In this document: positions 48,232 through 59,050 of the stretch, one piece after another | Layout: each line of letters begins with the position of its first letter | Numbering within the stretch: position 1 is the stretch's first letter | Assembly: GCF_000002425.4 (NCBI RefSeq) | Contig: NC_037269.1 | Location: 5,143,623 to 5,207,622, forward strand | DNA: 64,000 nt | Direction: 5' to 3' | Source: Physcomitrium patens | Taxonomy: Eukaryota; Streptophyta; Bryopsida; Funariales; Funariaceae | The notes under the pieces: model-generated | What the model was told of the DNA's origin: nothing | The model's database searches: none | What the model saw: only the letters and a program-made list of their open reading frames with translations | Made by a program: the position numbers and the translations under genes

Positions 48232-51200
48232 AGATTCTTTATTGGCTCCCATATGTGTTCACTAATATCATATCCACGCCAATGGATAAGATATTTCAAT
48301 TTATTTTGGCATCACCTTGAATCTAAGACTTCTTTTACTTTAAACTCTTCAATATTGTCCACTTCTATAGGAAGAGGTGGAGCTTATCATCTTCTTGGTA
48401 TGTCCACTGTCTTATATGGTTCAAGAAGAGACATGTGGAATACTGGATGGATTTTCATTGACTCCGATAGATGTAAACGATATGCAACAAGATTGATTTG
48501 TGTAGAAATAGAAAATGGTCCAAGCCTTCGATAGTCCAACATGTCACAAGGACAAGTGGTCTTGATATTGTGACGAAGTAGCCATACCTTATCATCCAAG
48601 TGGAATGGAAGTTATTCCTTTCAATAGACATCGCATTGACCTTTTGTTGTTCTTGAGCCTCTTTTAACTGCACCTTCATCATTGCATATAGCTCTGACAA
48701 ATGAATCACCGAATCTTTTGCAGCAGGATTATCAACTTTTGAAAAGTCAAAAGTATTAAGTCATGGATAATAATCATAATTAGTAAAGAAAGGTATTTTT
48801 TTTGTAGAAGAATATATCGTGTTATTGTAAAAAAACTCTATCAATGGCAAAAGAGTTGTCCAATCATCTTGTTGGTAGTTAATGGTACGTCTTAAATATT
48901 GCTCTAAAACTTAATTTACACGCTCCGTTTGTCTATTAGTTTGAGGATAAAATATCGAAGATAGTTTTATATCCACTTTTAAAATCTTGAAAAGAATCCG
49001 CCAAAATCTTGATACAAATTGAGTTCTCCTATCTAATATAATATCCTTGGATAATCCATGATAGCGATAGATATTGTCAAGAAAGAGCTTAGCTGTTTCT
49101 TTTTCTGTGATAGATTTTGTACATGATACAAAATGTGCCATCTTGGTAAAAAAGATCTACTATCACGAATATAGAGTCATAAGAACCTGAGATTGGAAGA
49201 TCCGTGATGAAGTCCATAGAAACAAAAGACCATGGTTGTTCTAGAATGGGTAATGGCTGAAGAAGTCCAAAAGGTTGATGACGAGGAGTTTTTGATCTTG
49301 AGCAAACATCACATGATTGTACAAAATCTTTGACTGCCTTCCACATGTCAGGCCACTAAAAATCCCTAGATATTAGCTCCAAAATCTTATTGTATCCAAA
49401 ATGTCTTGGTGCTAAGAAGTCATGACGAGCTTAAAGAATATGTAAACGTGCTTCTCCTTCTGGAACATATAGGCATCCTTCGAAATAAAGTAGGTTGTTC
49501 TTGAACTCAAATTTAGAGAGATCATGAGATCTAGAAGAATTATTCTTGATATCATGAACAAGAGGGTCTGAAGACAAACTTGATTGGACTGGCTTGAAAA
49601 AAGTTAAATCAACAGTCAATGTTGATTTTATTGCTTGAAGATGAAATTGCTCCGGCTTCAAGAGAACCATTCTTTGTTGCTCAAAAGCTGCATCTCCTTC
49701 TTTTGATACAAGATAAGAACGTCTAGATAACGCATTGGACAAACCTTGTTGTTTTTCTGGCCGATAAGTGATGATGAACTCGAATCTTGATAAAGATATG
49801 CTTCAACGAGCTTGACGACAATTTAATACGCGTACTGACATAAAATACTGAAGGTTCTTGTGATCCCTATATATGGTAATCAGATTGAAAGCACCTTCTA
49901 GATAATGATGCCATTCTTGAAAAGAATCCACAATTGCAAGAAGTTTTTTGTCATGTATCTCATAATTGATTTCTGCTGCTAAGAATTTTTTTGAATGAAA
50001 GGCTATTAGATGAAGTTTGTCATCTGTTCCCATTTGTGACAAAACTACACCCAGAGCAAAGTCTGATGCATCTGTTTCTATAAAGAATGCTTTGAAAAAA
50101 TCAACACGATACAAGATTGGTATAAAAACAAACGTTGTCTTCAAAGATTCAAAAGCAACTTCTGCTTCTTGATTCCATTGGAGTTTGTCTTTACAAGTCA
50201 AACGTGTAAGTAGAGCTATAACTCGAGAGAAGTCTTTAATGAAGATTTGATAGTATTTGACAAATCCCAAAAAAGCATTGGACATCTCTTACCATTTTTT
50301 GGATCTTTCAATGTATAATAGTTTGAACTTTCTTAGGATCCATCATAAGTCCATCATTTGAAATGATGTAACCTTAGAAATTGACTTGAGTAGTGTGGAA
50401 TACACACTTTTTTATTTTTACAAAGAATCCCGCATCTCTTAATTTTTGTAACACATGACTAACATGAAGTTCATGTTCTTCTGGATTCATAGAATAGATC
50501 AAGATTTCGTCTTGATAACAAACCACAAAATCTTCCAAAAACTCTCAAAAAACATCATTCATTAGATATTGAAAAGTTGTTGGTGTATTTGTAGGTCCAA
50601 AAGGCATGACGTTGTATTCAAAATGTCCATACCTAGTTCGAAATGTAGACTTCCATTCATCTCCTTCTTAAATGCGTACCAAATTATATGCTCCCCATAG
50701 ATCTATTTTTGTATAGATCTTAGCTTGATTCAGCTGATCAAGAAGTCCAGATATTAAAGGTAGTGGATACCTATTCTTGCTGGTAATCTTATTGAGTCCT
50801 CGATAATCAACACACATCCGCAATGATCCATCTTTTTTCTTCACAAATAGAATTGGAGCTCCTGCTGAAGATTTAGAATGGCGTATGAAATTCTTGGCTA
50901 GATTTTCTTCAATATACTCCTTGATTTGAGTTAACTCATTTTGTCATAAACTGTAGATTGCTCTGAAAGGCGATTGTGCTCCTTCTTGAAGGTCAATTGA
51001 GCAATCATAGGGACGATGTTCCGGGAGTGTATCCGCATTCTTTTTTTTGAATACATCTTGAAATTCTTGATATTGGCTTGGAATGCCACGTGAAGTCTTT
51101 ACATCATTAGAAACGGGTGTGGCATAACTAATATATGGTGATTTTTTCATAGCAGCATGCAAAAAAGCTTTTGCACCTATAAACATGGATTTAATTGAAC

Positions 51201-51580
51201 TGCACTTATGACTTTTTACTTGATCAACTACACTGGTAGTTACATTTTTAGAAAAAATAAGAGTTCGAGAAATCCAATCTATTTGAAGGTTGTATTTTTC
51301 TAACCACAATAAACCTAAAATGATTGGATTAGAGGGAGATTTAATGATATTAAATACTACAAAACTATTATGACTATTGATTATTACTTCTATAGGAAGG
51401 AATTCGTGAGTAATATCTCTAAAAAACAATGGACGACCATCTATGATTTCTACATGAACATGTTTAATTCTCTTTACTAAAGATATGCTATATCTTTCGA
51501 TAAATCCTTCATCTAAGAAACACGTTGAGACTCCTGAATCTAACAAGACAGAGGCTTTGTAATATTTAGGTCCTCAAATA
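48232..51580 (-). pseudogene. B-1 pol: protease, RT, RNase H, integrase, chromodomain
   Basis: The protease begins in the frame 50944-51546 with MLDSGVSTCFLDEGFIERYS (catalytic DSG present), then HVHVEIIDGRPLF. RT is at 50290-50940 with stops, its YLDD region changed. RNase H is at 49803-50285 (IETDASDFALGVVLSQMGTD, INYEIHDKKLLAIVDSFQEW). The integrase zinc region and core are at 48911-49350 (QSCDVCSRSKTPRHQPFGLL, SMDFITDLPISGSYDSIFVI, DIILDRRTQFVSRFW). The chromodomain is at about 48240-48400 (KYLIHWRGYDISEHIWEP, KNL) and is cut by the chimeric insert. Its first half extends right to about 48450. It is the best-preserved B copy, yet it still has several stops. Confidence 0.8.
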
Positions 51581-51962
51581 ACATTTAATGTTAAACAAAA
51601 AGAGGGTTCTGAGGAGAGAATAGGACCTTTACTAGATGTTGTGCAAGGTTCCAGCCACACAGTCCCCATTGTAGCTGGACAAACTCGTTTTCCAACATGT
51701 TCTCTTCTTTCATAGCCATACTCCTCATTTTGTGGTTGCGTCATTTCTTTCGACAATGTTGAGCTGTTGTTTTGGTTCTCCAGAATATTAACATAATCCT
51801 TCTTGACGGCGACAAGTCTTTTCTTGTTCAGTAAGAGATTTGAAACCTATTGCATCAATTTACATGTCTTCTACTTTCGAATGTATGTATTGAAGAGATG
51901 TTGGTGTTGCTATTGAATTATAGTGTTAGGGACATAGTCCTTAGAACCTTTTAGAGACAGGC

Positions 51963-52134
51963 TTCTAGAACCTTCTAGAGACAAGCTTCTAGAACCTTCT
52001 AGAAGCAAATCTCTAGAACCTTCTAGAAGCTTCTTAGTTGGTAGAAGATGTTCGGGACATAGTCCTTAGAACCTTCTAGAGATAAGTTTCTAGAACCTTC
52101 TAGAAGCAAGTCTTTGGAACCTTCTAGAAGCTTC
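51963..52134 (+). promoter_or_regulatory. Tandem heat-shock-element array in U3 of A (5' LTR)
   Basis: Alternating TTC/GAA with 2-nt spacers, four units each, occur at 51963-51980 (last unit GAG), 51987-52004, 52016-52033, 52088-52105 and 52117-52134. An example is TTCTAGAACCTTCTAGAA. This is the consensus bound by heat-shock factor trimers. The array ends about 40 bp before the TATA box. Heat response is inferred. Confidence 0.75.
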
Positions 52135-52175
52135 CTAGTTGGTAGAAGTTGCTTGAGAAGCTTCCTAAATAAGAG

Positions 52176-52218
52176 TATATATTGGAATCGAGGCTGAAGA
52201 ATTCTTCAGTCTCGACAA
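52176..52218 (+). promoter_or_regulatory. TATA box and predicted RNA start / self-primer of A (5' LTR)
   Basis: TATATAT at 52176-52182. AGTCTCGACAA at 52208-52218 begins 32 nt downstream and is exactly complementary to 52347-52357. Between them lies a near-perfect palindrome (about 52190-52215: CGAGGCTGAAG and CTTCAGTCTCG around AATT). The same arrangement is at 57915-57957 in the 3' LTR. Confidence 0.7.
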
Positions 52219-52346
52219 CTCATCTCTTGGAGCTCTAGCTCACCTCTCTGGTGTTGTTCTTGTATTCATCTGATTAATCTAATTCTTGCTAGTTCTTCTT
52301 GAATTTCTTAGTAGATATCAAGTCCGTATTCTCTGTCCATGACAGT

Positions 52347-52357
52347 TTGTCGAGACT
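52347..52357 (+). promoter_or_regulatory. Primer-binding site of A (self-priming type)
   Basis: TTGTCGAGACT is 2 nt inside the 5' LTR (which ends at 52344) and is complementary, 11 of 11, to the predicted RNA 5' end. An alternative tRNA-Met-like site, AGATATCAGAGC at 52369-52380, matches TGGTATCAGAGC at 10 of 12 positions but is 24 nt from the LTR, too far for normal tRNA priming. Confidence 0.7.
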
Positions 52358-52624
52358 TCACTCACCTCAGATATCAGAGCTAGTTTCTACTTTGTTAGAG
52401 TGTGGATTACCCCTCTGCTTGGAAGTGTACTAGCACTTTAGAGGTTGCGGATTACCCTACTCTAAACTGATACTTCTTTTGTTACAATATTGGAGTCTTA
52501 TTCTTCTTGGAGAGAGTGGATTACCCCTTTTCTTGAAGCTCTTAAGGCATTTTAGAGGTTGCGGAGTACCCTCCTCTAAACCAATATTGTCTTGTTGTGG
52601 AGTCATTTTTGTCCTTCTCTTAGA

Positions 52625-53650
52625 ATGGTTGGGGGCCAAGACATTAGTATGACGGAAAGTTCAGAGTCCAACTTAGATGCTATCATGAATGCCCTCGCTA
52701 CGTTATTGCAAAGAACTGCAGAGATTGAAGGAGTCGTGGCAAGGCTTTATAATGATGGAGCATCTGGGATGGCACAATCTAGGTTGCACCAGCCTCAAAC
52801 TTCTACACTTGGAGAAGCAACTTTGCCTCAGGTTCGACAAGCACCGCTGGTTCTACAACATAAGGAATCCCAAGTTAGCCTTCCGGACAAGTTCGATGGT
52901 ACACGTTCCAAGTTTCAAGGATTCGTCAACCAAATCAGATTGATAACAGTTTTACAGCCCGAACGCTATTCAACGGAGGAGTCACGTGTTGGGCTTGTTG
53001 GAACCTTACTTACAAGATAAGCTCTATCATGGTTTGCTCCTTTGTTTGAGAAACAATCGTCCATACTAAACAACTTTGAAACCTTTTTGGAGGCATTTGC
53101 GAAAGCATTTGGTGAACACGACAAGGTTCGATGGGCTACAACAAAGATTCGGTCACTACGACAAGGGATGCGTTCTACATCAGTCTATGCATCGGACTTC
53201 AGGCAATTAGCATGCGACATCAATTAGGACGAAGAAGCATTGATGAGTCAATTCTATTGGGGTTTAAAGGACGATGTGAAGGAATTGATGTTAACTCTTC
53301 CTAATCCGCAAACGCTCAACAAAGCTATTAGCCAAGCTGTGAAGTGTGATAATCACCTATTCCAACGTCGCCAAGATCAACGTTCAAGACAACATACGAT
53401 TCGCCACACCCCAACTATGTCGACAAGTAGCGTGAATTCACATTCAGAGGTAGAAGACATGCAAATTGATGCGGTACGTGTCAAATCTCTTACTCTAGAA
53501 GAAAAAAAGCGGCGTATGGAGGAAGGTCTATGCATGTATTGCGGTGAAGAAGGCCACAAAGTTGGAAACTGCCCCAAGAAGCAAAATCAACGTATTATCA
53601 AGACGAGGGGTGCGTTTATTCAGGAAAACAAGGATGCCCAGCCACAATAG
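52625..53650 (+). pseudogene. A gag (two in-frame stops)
   Basis: One frame from ATG 52625 to TAG 53650, about 341 codons, with premature stops at 53018 (TAA) and 53225 (TAG). Capsid text: VSLPDKFDGTRSKFQGFVNQ, WFAPLFEKQS, FLEAFAKAFGEHDK and LTLPNPQTLNKAISQAVKCD. A CCHC zinc knuckle CMYCGEEGHKVGNC (CX2CX4HX4C) near 53530 should bind RNA. Gag would form the particle that packages element RNA. Pol begins in a different frame, overlapping the gag end (reading CPATIGTVRLDSE). Confidence 0.85.
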
Positions 53651-56600
53651 GAACCGTGCGGTTGGACAGTGAAATATCGCAACAACAACTAGGTTCCTTT
53701 CTTTCCACTCAACTTGCCCTTTGTTATACAATCCCTTTGCTTATTGGCCCTCAGAAACTGAGAACCTTAGCATTATTAGATTCAGGAGCATTTGCTTGTT
53801 TTTGGATGAAGAATTTGCAAAGCGTCATTAGTACAAAAATCCAAACATGTTCACGTTGAGATCACAGATGGACGACCTTTATTGTCTGGTAGTGTCACCC
53901 ATGAATCAGAACCTATAGAAGTGACGTTTAAGGACCATAGTAGTCATATTATTTTCAATATTATTAGAACTCCATCAAATCCTATTATTCTTGGTCTTTC
54001 CTAATTGGAAAAGCATAACCCATTCATAGATTGGAAGTTGCAGAAGATGACCTTTCCTACAAAACCACCCAAGAGCAAGCCTAGTAGAAAACCCCGAATA
54101 GAGAAATCCTTATTTATTGGAGCAAGAGCATTTATAAGATTGTCCAAGGAAGGCACACCGTTTGTCATTTATGCGGCTCTAACTACCGGGGAGAAGATCT
54201 CGACAGCAAGTATACTGGAGCAATATAAGGATTTTAAAGACATATTTCAAAAAAAAAATGCCGACATGCTACCGGAACACAGACCATATGATTGCGCCAT
54301 AGACTCACAGGAAGGAGCACAACCGCCTTTTGGCCCAATCTACAATCTATCGTAGATGGAGTTGGCGGAGTTGCAGAAGTACATTGACGAGAATCTAGCC
54401 AAGAACTTCATCCGTCATTCAAAATCGTCAACTGGAGCACCCATCTTATTTGTGAAGAAGAAAGATGGCTCGTTGCGGATGTGCGTGGACTATCGAGGCC
54501 TCAATAAGGTAACAAAGAAGAATCGTTACCCGTTACCCTTGATTTCTGGTCTCTTAGAACAACTTGGACGTGCAAGGATCTTTACAAAAATTGATCTAAG
54601 GGGAGCTTACAACCTCGTACGAATCAAGGAAGGAGATGAGTGGAAGACAGCGTTCCGTATAAGGTATGGCCATTTTGAATATAATGTCATGCCCTTTGGT
54701 CTTATCAATGCTCCAGCGGTCTTTCAACATATGATGAATGACATTTTGTAAGAGTACCTTGACGATTTTGTTGTCATCTATTTCGATGATATTTTGATAT
54801 TCTCCAAAAATGAGGAAGTGCATGAAAAACACGTTCGTTTGGTATTGGAGAAACTACGCGAGCGAGGACTATATGCTAAGTTGGAGAAGTGTTTATTTCA
54901 CCAAATAGAGATGGAGTTTCAAGGATTCGTTGCAACTACGGAAGGCTTGAAGATGGACCCCAAGAAGGTGGAAGCAATTGTGTCTTGGGAGGTTCCAAAG
55001 ACGGTTAGAGACATACAATGCTTTCTTGGTTTTGCCAACTTCTGTTGGGTCTTTATCAAGAATTACTCTCAAGTTGCTGCTCCTCTCACTCGGTTGACAT
55101 GCAAGGATAAGCTGGAATGGGGACCTCTAGCAGAGAAGGCGTTTCAAAACCTGAAGACCGCATTTATTACGGCTCCAATCTTGGTACATACAGACTTTAC
55201 AAAGGCCTTCTATTTAGAAACTGATGCTTCGGATTTTGCTTTGGGAGCTGTACTTTCACAAATGGGAGAAGATAAGAAGCTCCATCCGGTTGCATTCTAT
55301 TCTCGAAAGTTCTTTGCTGCTGAAATCAATTATGAGATCCACGATAAGGAACTTCTTGCTATAGTGGATTCTTTCCAAGAATGGCGTCACTTTCTTGAAG
55401 GAGCTTCACATCCAGTGACCGTATACACAGATCACAAGAATTTGGAGTATTTCATGTCGGCTCGAGTTCTAAATCGATGTCAAGCTCGATGGAGTATATT
55501 GCTATCTAGGTTCGATTTTATTATCACTTATCGACCTGGAAAGCAGCAAGGACTATCTGATACCTTATCGAGGAGATGGTATCTTGTACCAAAGGCTGGA
55601 GAAGCAGCGTTTGATCAACAATGTACGACATTGTTGAAGCCAGAGCAATTTCAGCTTTGTGCTATTATTATGCCAATTGATGCTCACTTCCTGAATCAGG
55701 TGCGTGCCGTAACCATTGAAGATTCAGTAGCCATTGATATTAAGCAGCGTGCCAATGACGACAAGTTCAAGGTGGAGGGAGATCTTTTATACTTTGAAGA
55801 GCGGTTATATATCCCAAAAGGACCAGCACGACTCCGAGTTCTTCAATCTCGCCACGATTTTCCAGCTGCGGGACATTTTGGATTCAACAAGACCTTAGAA
55901 CTTATTTCTTGAGATTTTTGGTGGCCCCAAATGTGGAAAGATGTGAAATATTTTGTCCTCTCCTACGACATTTGTTCAAGATCCAAGAATCCTCGGCATC
56001 GCCCTTATGGACTCCTACAGCCATTGCCGATTCCACATCGACCATGGTCTTCAATTTCCATGGACTTCATCACGGACCTGCCATCATCGAACTCATTTGA
56101 CAGCATCTTTGTCGTGGTAGATCGGCTTACAAAAAAGGCACACTTTGTCCCTTGCAAGAAGACATCGTCTAGTGAAGTCACAGCAAGGCTCTTTCTCGAT
56201 AATGTGTATCGATATCATGGACTACCAGATGATATCGTATCAGATCGAGGAACCTAGTTCGTATCAAAGTTTTGGAGATCTCTCTTTGAGATACTGAAGG
56301 TGGATATCAAGCTTTCTTCGGCTTTTCATCCTCAAATTGACGATCAAACGGAACGGGTGAAGCAAGTCTTGGAACAATACTTACGATGCAGCATCAACTA
56401 TCAGCAAGACGATTGGACCACATATCTGTCGCTAGCCGAGTTTGTATATAAGTCGACTCAATACACACCATTCTTTTCCAACTATGGGTATCATCCAAAG
56501 CTTGATTTATTGAGTCCATCAACAAATAACAATCCAGCAGCTGAAGGATTTACGAAACAACTATCAGAGCTTCAAAATACGTTGAAGCTTCAATTACAAT

Positions 56601-57101
56601 CCGCTCAAGAATCCTATAAGGCGTCTGTAGATAGATTTCGAAATCAAGCACCTACTTTCAAAATTGGAGATAAAGCATGGCTTCTTCGACGAAATATCAA
56701 GACCAAGCGATCATGTGATAAGTTGGACTATCGAAAATTGGGACCATTTATCATCCAAAAGCAAATCAATTCAGTGGCGTACCGTCTGGAATTATCAGCT
56801 TCTATGAAGGTACATCCAGTCTTTCATGTTTCTTTGTTGGAGCCTTATCGAGAGTCATCTTTTTTTAGAAGAGTGCAATGTCCGCCACCTAGTATTGAGA
56901 TCGAGAACCACGAGGAATACGAGGTTGAAAAGGTGCTGGATTCTCGGCGAAGGTGGGGCAAGTTGGAGTAACTTGTTCATTGGTGCGACTACGACATTAA
57001 TGAGCAAACGTGGGAGCGAGCTGAAAATCTCACCAATGCGCCGCAAAAGGTACAAGAGTTTCATCAACAACATCTTCATAAACCTAAGCCGGTTCGACAA
57101 T
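53640..57101 (+). pseudogene. A pol: protease, RT, RNase H, integrase, chromodomain (six stops, frameshift)
   Basis: The protease has LALLDSGAFACF (about 53765), then a frame change near 53800. From about 53870 a single frame carries the rest. RT (about 54400-54960) has [40 protein letters not shown] and the catalytic motif YFDD at 54779-54790 instead of YLDD. RNase H has LETDASDFALGAVLSQMGED and YTDHKNLEYF. Integrase: the zinc region (about 55850-55985) reads YDIC where CDVC is expected, so one zinc-binding Cys is lost. Catalytic residues are seen in SMDFITDLPSS, DIVSDRGT and the Glu in TERVKQVLEQYLR. The chromodomain is at about 56900-57060 (YEVEKVLDSRRRWGKLE, stop, LVHWCDYDINEQTWERAENL). 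Stops are at 54002, 54353, 54749, 55910, 56255 and 56969. Confidence 0.88.
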
Positions 57102-57333
57102 AGCTTCTTTCTGAAGCTTGCTCACCCAAGAATATAAGAAAGGGAGAGATCACCACCAAAATTCGTAGTTGATGTGGTTATTTTCTCCAAGATAAAATAG
57201 AATTTTTTCAGTAGCGATAGTTTGGTCTTCTGATATGGATAGCCAAGAGATAGATACTATGTCAGTCACATTATCTCAACCAACTAGTTCACGAAGGTGA
57301 CCCCGAGATGAAGAACCACATGCACCATGATGA

Positions 57334-57561
57334 CGACGGAGGATACCAAGTAACCGATCACTGGTGATTGTATTTGAGTCCGAGCCTGCTTACGATGGTC
57401 AACCAGAAGGCATATTTGCAGGACAATTTCACAATAAAGACACGGAAGTTCATGCTTGGTTAGAAGTTGAAGGAGTGGGCCACTACCATTGGCTTCAAGG
57501 GCCGATGAACCACTTACCTCGTGAACAACAGTTGGAGTTCATAGGAGACGTTATGCGATAG
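57334..57561 (+). pseudogene. A accessory segment between pol and 3' LTR
   Basis: Open frame of about 75 codons reading SLVIVFESEPAYDGQPEGIF, then EVHAWLEVEGVGHYHWLQGP and MNHLPREQQLEFIGDVMR before TAG at 57559. It has no in-frame ATG after two TGA codons near 57330, so the true start is unclear. It is related to segments at the same place in B-1, B-5 and B-4. No known family is recognised. It could be a third element protein or a detached pol C-terminal domain. Confidence 0.5.
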
Positions 57562-57624
57562 ATCTTCATTTTCTTGAGTTAGTACTGATTAACAACAACA
57601 TTGCTTCTCAGAGACCTCGAAGCT

Positions 57625-57638
57625 AAAGGAGGGGGTGA
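57625..57638 (+). promoter_or_regulatory. Polypurine tract of A
   Basis: AAAGGAGGGGGTGA immediately precedes the 3' LTR and would prime plus-strand DNA synthesis. Confidence 0.85.
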
Positions 57639-58083
57639 TGTTAGGGACATAGTCCTTAGAACCTTCTAGAGACAAGTTTCTAGAACCTTCTAGAGACAAG
57701 CTTCTAGATTCTTCTAGAGACAAGCTTCTAGAACCTTCTAGAAGCAAGTCTCTGGAACCTTCTAGAAGCTTCTTAGTTGGTAGAAGATGTTAGGGACATA
57801 GTCCTTAGAACCTTCTAGAGATAAGTTTCTAGAACCTTCTAGAAGCAAGTCTTTGGAACCTTCTAGAAGCTTCCTAGTTGGTAGAAGTTGCTTGAGAAGC
57901 TTCCTAAATAAGAGTATATATTGGGATCGAGGCTAAAGAGTTCTTCAGTCTCGACAATACATCTCTTGGAGCTCTAGCTCACCTCTTTGGTGTTGTTCTT
58001 GTATTCATCTGATTAATCTAGTTCTTACGAATTCTTCTTGAACTTCTTGGTAGATATCAAGTCTGTATTCTGTGTCCGTGACA
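57639..58083 (+). repeat. 3' LTR of A
   Basis: 445 bp, TGTTAGGGACAT to GTCCGTGACA. The U3 duplication starts at 57639 and 57788. The first U3 unit is 149 bp against 125 bp in the 5' LTR. It holds the same heat-shock-element array, TATA (57915) and RNA start (57947). Confidence 0.93.
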
Positions 58084-58830
58084 TATAGTTATGTTGAGGT
58101 TCACTTGTACGGTTCTTAGATCAAAATTCAAAAAGGTGATTGTCGTACTTCATAGCAAAGTCAATTGCTTGACTCAATGTTTGAGGATCAAGTAAGTTGA
58201 GCATTAATTTTTTTACCTCATATTATAATTTATAGAAAAATTGGCTAATAAATGCAGCATCATCTCACTTGATATTAGTTGCAAGTTGTCAAAATTGTGA
58301 AGCATACAATATTACTGATCGATTGCCTTGTCATAAAATATGAATCTTATTGGTTGCAATACGAGTTGCATCATGTTCTCCATACATGGATCAAATTCTG
58401 CCAGAAAAACCTCTAGATTATCCAATATTGGATCTTGTTGTTCAAGAAAAGATGAAAACTACGATACTACTGAACCTCAAAAAAAAACGTACCAATGAAT
58501 CTAACTTGGGATCCTGGAGTTGAATAGCTTTGGGATTGAAGTTCAATCCAAAGTTGCACTCAATTGATAAAACCTCAAAACTTAGATCTGGTGCCATGAA
58601 ACTTCTCGGGTAGGGCAATTCTTGGTTCTCTAACACTGGAAGGGCGTTCCACCATAGGGGAAGGGACATGATTTGGTGCAGATGTTGAAGCAGCTCTAAT
58701 CATTTCTATATCTTCACTTCCTGCCAATCTTGTTGCTACTTCTGGTGGTAAATTTAGTTGATGCAATGCAAGCATTAACTCCCTCAATTGTTCTTACATT
58801 TATGCCATTGCACTCTTCATTTCAGCAACT
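58084..58830 (-). pseudogene. B-1 gag, N-terminal part (split from the rest by element A)
   Basis: Minus-strand gag from about 58830 leftward: MRELMLALHQLNLPPEVATR near 58787, ALPEKFHGTRSKF, and near the left edge the family motif DPQTLSQAIDFAMKYDNHLF. After A (58083-51924) gag resumes at 51923 with the zinc-knuckle region and the protease leader (YERREHVGKRVCPATMGTVW, within the frame 51574-51756). Several stops are present. Confidence 0.75.
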
Positions 58831-59037
58831 TCTATCATGATAACACTTAGAAATGAAAAGATGTCTAATATCACTCAAGACAAATAGAAGAGAGGACTTG
58901 AGAATAAAAAAAATACTAAAGACAATATCAGTTTAGAAGAAGGTAATCCATAACTTCTAATATGCTTGTGTCTTATCAAGAAAAAGGGGTAATCCACTCT
59001 TAATCAAGATAAGACAAAGCTTTGATATTGTAAGTGT

Positions 59038-59048
59038 ACTCTTGTCAA
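59038..59048 (-). promoter_or_regulatory. Primer-binding site of B-1 (self-priming type)
   Basis: On the minus strand TTGACAAGAGT lies 2 nt from the LTR edge at 59051. It is complementary to the predicted RNA start at 59227-59237 apart from one wobble-compatible position. Confidence 0.65.
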
Positions 59049-59050
59049 TC

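Larger units (their letters stand above)
51924..52344 (+). repeat. 5' LTR of A
   Basis: 421 bp, TGTTAGGGACAT to GTCCATGACA. U3 holds two copies of a unit that begins with the LTR tip itself (51924 and 52049). TATA is at 52176. Compared with the 3' LTR it lacks one 24-bp repeat unit, which accounts for the whole length difference. Confidence 0.93.
51924..58083 (+). mobile_element. Chromovirus A, youngest full-length Ty3/gypsy element, target duplication TATAG
   Basis: 6160 bp. 5' LTR 51924-52344, 3' LTR 57639-58083, exact 5-bp duplication TATAG at 51919-51923 and 58084-58088. Internal order is self-priming site, leader, gag, protease, RT, RNase H, integrase with DDE, chromodomain, accessory segment, purine tract aaaggagggggtga. 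It lies in the gag gene of B-1, in the opposite orientation. Structure is complete but coding is blocked by about eight stops and at least one frameshift in the protease. Confidence 0.93.

Noticed and set aside
48148-48534. 128-codon plus-strand frame with LEGSRSLSLEGSRNLSL repeats
   Set aside because: This is a translation of the heat-shock-element repeats of an inverted LTR, continued into antisense chromodomain sequence.
52369-52380. tRNA-Met-like primer-binding site in element A
   Set aside because: It matches 10 of 12 positions but lies 24 nt from the LTR. The exact self-complementary site at 2 nt fits the priming position better and has a counterpart in family B.
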